Shown here in pieces: positions 60,373-64,000 of a stretch of DNA of 64,000 nucleotides. The notes beneath the pieces are model-generated. The model saw only the letters and a list, made by a program, of their open reading frames with translations, searched no databases and was not told where the DNA came from. Position 1 is the stretch's first letter. Every line of letters starts with the position of its first letter. This DNA is from Orbaceae bacterium lpD01 (lineage in GTDB: Bacteria; Pseudomonadota; Gammaproteobacteria; Enterobacterales; Orbaceae), in NCBI GenBank assembly GCA_036251705.1, contig CP133959.1, positions 1,116,001 through 1,180,000 of the forward strand. Direction: 5' to 3'. A program made the position numbers and the translations under genes.

Positions 60373-60825
60373 ATGCAAATTATTCTACTCGACAAAGTTG
60401 CTAACTTAGGCAGCTTAGGTGATCAGGTTAACGTTAAAGCAGGTTATGCTCGTAACTTCTTGGTTCCACAAGGAAAAGCAGTTCCAGCAACAAAACAAAA
60501 TATCGAGTTTTTCGAAACTCGCCGTGCTGAATTAGAAGCTAAATTAGCAGACGTGCTTAAATTAGCTGAAGCAAGAGCCGCTCAAGTCGTCGCTTTAGGT
60601 AAAGTTACAATTGCCTCTAAAGCTGGTGATGAAGGTAAGCTTTTTGGTTCTATCGGTACTCGTGATATCGCTGATGCGATCAAAGCGAAAAATATTGATG
60701 TTGCTAAAAGTGAAGTGCGTTTACCAAATGGTGTATTACGTACACTTGGCGAACATGAAGTTTCACTACAACTTCATAGTGAAGTATTCGCGAAAATTAT
60801 CGTGGATATCGTTGCTGAAGCTTAA
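60373..60825 (+). CDS. rplI: 50S ribosomal protein L9
   Basis: 150 residues (E. coli 149). N-terminal [20 protein letters not shown] (about 8-27) and [13 protein letters not shown], connecting helix, then the C-terminal domain with [16 protein letters not shown]. Last gene of the ribosomal operon, with a clear terminator behind it. Confidence 0.98.
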   Translation: MQIILLDKVANLGSLGDQVNVKAGYARNFLVPQGKAVPATKQNIEFFETRRAELEAKLADVLKLAEARAAQVVALGKVTIASKAGDEGKLFGSIGTRDIADAIKAKNIDVAKSEVRLPNGVLRTLGEHEVSLQLHSEVFAKIIVDIVAEA

Positions 60826-60844
60826 TCAGTTTCAACTTTTAATT

Positions 60845-60870
60845 AAAAACCCGCTAATGCGGGTTTTTTT
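60845..60870 (+). terminator. Terminator of the rpsF-rplI operon
   Basis: AAAAACCCGC and GCGGGTTTTT pair over a TAAT loop and end in a T run. Confidence 0.92.
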
Positions 60871-60923
60871 ATGCATTAAGATCCGGTAGCATAGCGTTTT
60901 ATTCGGATCTTATATGAGGAAAA

Positions 60924-61547
60924 ATGATGACAAAAGTTACTTTTGATACTATTCAATCACAAGCCAGTTATGGTATCGGTTTACAAATTGGCCAACAACT
61001 CCAAACGACCGGACTTAAAAATCTCGATTCAGCGGCGATTGCGGCTGGTATTAGCGATGTTTTAGCCGGTAATCCACCTACAGTGGCTTTAGATGTTTTA
61101 CATCATGCACTGCGTGAAGTTCACGAAGCTGCAGCCAAAGATCGAGAAGAAGCCTCAAAAGCGACGATCCAAAAAAGTAAAGATTTCTTAAGCCAGAATC
61201 TCAGCAATGAAGGTGTGAAAAGTACCGAATCTGGCCTGCAATATAAAATCCTCGCACCCGGTGAAGGAGCACGTCCACAAGCCTCTGATCGCGTTCGCGT
61301 TCATTATACCGGCCGCCTTGTTGATGGTACGGTGTTTGATAGTTCAGTGGAACGAGGCATGCCAGCAGAGTTTCCGGTTAATGGTGTGATTCCTGGTTGG
61401 GTTGAGGCGCTGCAATTAATGTCCGTTGGTGCTAAATGGCAACTCTTTATTCCACAAGAGCTCGCTTATGGTGAGCGTGGTGCGGGTGCTGATATTCCGC
61501 CTTATAGCGCATTAATTTTTGATGTTGAACTTCTCGATATTCTTTAA
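60924..61547 (+). CDS. fklB: FklB, FKBP-type peptidyl-prolyl isomerase
   Basis: FKBP22-type enzyme of 207 residues (E. coli 206) with no signal peptide. The N-terminal dimerisation domain is helical (about 1-110, with [16 protein letters not shown]), followed by the FKBP catalytic domain (about 115-207) with [20 protein letters not shown] and [12 protein letters not shown], and the aromatic pocket residues of the family. GAGGA precedes tandem ATGs at 60924 and 60927. Own terminator downstream. Confidence 0.95.
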   Translation: MMTKVTFDTIQSQASYGIGLQIGQQLQTTGLKNLDSAAIAAGISDVLAGNPPTVALDVLHHALREVHEAAAKDREEASKATIQKSKDFLSQNLSNEGVKSTESGLQYKILAPGEGARPQASDRVRVHYTGRLVDGTVFDSSVERGMPAEFPVNGVIPGWVEALQLMSVGAKWQLFIPQELAYGERGAGADIPPYSALIFDVELLDIL

Positions 61548-61571
61548 TCTTGAATTAATCTTCGGTAAAAT

Positions 61572-61598
61572 GTGTAGTGTCTGACTACACGTTTTTTT
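61572..61598 (+). terminator. Terminator after fklB
   Basis: GTGTAGT and ACTACAC pair over a 5-base loop, followed by GTTTTTTT, 25 bases after the stop codon. Confidence 0.88.
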
Positions 61599-62703
<1,105 letters not shown>

Positions 62704-62824
62704 GCAGTTAAATTCGCAGTTAAATTCATTGATGCCGTTTTAGCTACTGTCACTGATTTTCGTTATGCTCGACAGATTGTAGCTGACTAACCCCACTAAT
62801 AGCTTTTACATTAATGATGGTTTA

Positions 62825-63031
62825 ATGGGTGATAGGACTGGCTATGATTACCGTTATGCGATTGATCATAGCAAAATAACACGAACGCTGCACTGGCAAC
62901 CAAGTTATACGTTTGAACAAGGATTCATGCAAACCATGATCTGGTATATTGCTCATCCACTTTGGTGGCAGACGATTCTGGATAAATCCTATCTTAATGG
63001 TGCAGGCTCATCATGTACAAAAAGTAGATGA
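62825..63031 (+). pseudogene. rfbB: 3' remnant of rfbB/rmlB (dTDP-glucose 4,6-dehydratase)
   Basis: The frame MGDRTGYDYRYAIDHSKITR, then LHWQPSYTFEQGF and MIWYIAHPLWWQTILDKSYLN matches the last 55-60 residues of RmlB (E. coli pattern: DRPGHDRRYAIDA.KI...LGW.P..TFE.G...TV.WYL....W......Y). The other roughly 290 residues, including the Rossmann fold and YxxxK motif, are absent; upstream of 62825 the frame has no RmlB-like sequence. It is therefore a decayed gene end, possibly left by loss of a surface-polysaccharide locus. The gap 62704-63042 holds nothing else. Confidence 0.7.
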
Positions 63032-63042
63032 TGAGCACTGTT

Positions 63043-64000
63043 TTAGATCACGCGTGAAAATTGCCGCTGTCTTGCCAGTCTTCTTAAATAAACATCGAAA
63101 CACATACAAATATTACGAATCAGCAGATGTCCTTTAGCGGTCACAATCAGCTCATCTTGATTCATAATGATGAGATTATCCTGCTCGAATTGTGCCAATA
63201 ACACTAAATCTTCGGTAAAATATTGCTCAAAATCCAGCTGATACTGCGTTTCGATGGTTTTTTTGTCTAATCTGAAATGGCAGATGAGTTGTTTAATGAC
63301 ATCGCGGCGAATAATGTCATCCAGGCTCATCGTAAAACCTTTCCACAAGGCATGTTGCTGCTCATTGACCGCTTGCGTATAGAGTTTCAGCTCTTTTTGG
63401 TTTTGTGCATAACTATCGCCTAACATGCTGATCGCAGAAACGCCAAGCCCAAGCAGATCATTATTACCTTGTGTCGTATAACCTTGAAAATTGCGATGTA
63501 AAATACCTTGTTCTTGCGCCAGTGCAAGTTCATCATTCGGTTTGGCAAAGTGATCCATACCAATAAAGCGATAGCCTACATGAGTCAGTGACTCAATCGT
63601 TTTTTCGAGAATTTCGAGTTTAACTTCAGCATTGGGTAGATCATCATCTTTAATTTTTCTTTGTGCGGCAAAACGATCGGGAAGATGGGCATAGTTAAAT
63701 ACGCTTAGACGATCAGGCGATAACTCAATGACTTTATTTAATGTATAGACAAAACTTTCCACAGTCTGCGTTGGCAAACCATAGATCAAATCGAGATTAA
63801 TCGATTTAAAATGTTGCGCTCTGGCGCGTTGAATTAACGCTGAAATAAAGGCTTCATCTTGCTCACGATTAACCAGTTGCTGTACCTGCTTATTAAAGTC
63901 TTGAATACCAATACTTAATCGATTAAATCCCTCTTTTGCCAGATGATCGATAGTATCCAGCGTAATTTCACGCGGATCGACCTCGATCGACATTTCGGCA
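63043..64000 (-). CDS. hemN: HemN, oxygen-independent coproporphyrinogen III oxidase (C-terminal part)
   Basis: Radical-SAM enzyme of anaerobic haem synthesis, converting coproporphyrinogen III to protoporphyrinogen IX. The gene runs off the right edge; about 318 C-terminal residues are inside, corresponding to about residues 140-457 of E. coli HemN. Visible blocks: SIEVDPREITLDTIDHLAKE, GFNRLSIGIQDFN, NLDLIYGLPTQT, DRLSVFNYAHLP, GMDHFAKPNDELALA, NFQGYTTQGNNDLLGLGVSAIS, split here as NFQGYTTQGNNDLLG, and the end ICMCFDVYLRRLARQRQFSRVI, also read as ICMCFDVYLRR. The radical-SAM cysteines lie outside the window. The ATG at 63993 is internal. Confidence 0.95.
   Translation of the reverse strand, partial: AEMSIEVDPREITLDTIDHLAKEGFNRLSIGIQDFNKQVQQLVNREQDEAFISALIQRARAQHFKSINLDLIYGLPTQTVESFVYTLNKVIELSPDRLSVFNYAHLPDRFAAQRKIKDDDLPNAEVKLEILEKTIESLTHVGYRFIGMDHFAKPNDELALAQEQGILHRNFQGYTTQGNNDLLGLGVSAISMLGDSYAQNQKELKLYTQAVNEQQHALWKGFTMSLDDIIRRDVIKQLICHFRLDKKTIETQYQLDFEQYFTEDLVLLAQFEQDNLIIMNQDELIVTAKGHLLIRNICMCFDVYLRRLARQRQFSRVI

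Overview
The window looks like the chromosome of a gut-type gammaproteobacterium of the Enterobacterales/Orbales/Pasteurellales kind. Most proteins align along their whole length with Escherichia coli counterparts recalled from memory (CdaR, GarD, GudD, GarR, Hcp, NsrR, TreR, TreB, LplA, EpmA, DapB, HemN). The gene orders are rearranged, however, and the DNA is AT-rich between genes. An insect-gut Orbaceae-like host is a reasonable guess, but I cannot name the species. There is no rRNA, recognisable tRNA, CRISPR array, insertion sequence or prophage in the window.

Layout. 1-2.0 kb: an OsmC-family protein and an APC amino-acid/amine permease. 2.0-5.1 kb: an AT-rich accessory stretch. It holds two small secreted proteins, an orphan protein with a His...Cys arrangement like permuted papain-fold hydrolases (candidate antibacterial effector), and a truncated restriction-type HsdR N-terminal fragment. 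5.2-8.0 kb: a large autotransporter. 8.2-18.6 kb: a complete D-glucarate/galactarate pathway (cdaR, garD, gudP-gudX-gudD-garL-garR-garK) with a CRP site in the divergent garD/gudP region. 18.7-22.0 kb: nitrosative-stress genes nsrR, hcr and hcp, with a perfect NsrR-type operator upstream of hcp. 22.2-26.6 kb: trehalose uptake and hydrolysis (treR, treB, treC) with CRP and TreR sites. 26.8-31.3 kb: a beta-glucoside operon (bglG-bglF-bglA) controlled by an RNA antiterminator target. 31.4-38.2 kb: a seven-gene chaperone-usher fimbrial operon whose promoter spacer contains a T8 tract. 39.3-42.5 kb: an alanine/glycine:cation symporter and an M20 amidohydrolase. 43.0-47.8 kb: catalase, a YiaD-like lipoprotein, UbiT and a YjcE-type Na+/H+ antiporter. 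48.1-53.2 kb: a purine operon (NCS2 permease, a divergent adenine-deaminase-like protein, a canonical adenine deaminase). 53.5-57.1 kb: lplA, rmuC, epmA. 57.3-59.2 kb: four overlapping pseudopilin genes. 59.3-62.7 kb: the rpsF-priB-rpsR-rplI operon, fklB and dapB. 62.8-64 kb: a decayed rfbB 3' end and the C-terminal part of hemN, cut by the window edge.

Taken together, the window suggests a host-associated, facultatively anaerobic or microaerophilic sugar user. It takes up plant-derived sugars and sugar acids (trehalose, beta-glucosides, glucarate/galactarate) under CRP control, handles nitric oxide and peroxide, can make ubiquinone without oxygen (UbiT), and displays adhesive surface structures (autotransporter, fimbriae). 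The points most worth a second look are the candidate effector at 3.06 kb, the adenine-deaminase paralogue that lacks two family motifs and has a Cys/His-rich tail, the homopolymer in the fimbrial promoter, and several strong RNA hairpins and operators.
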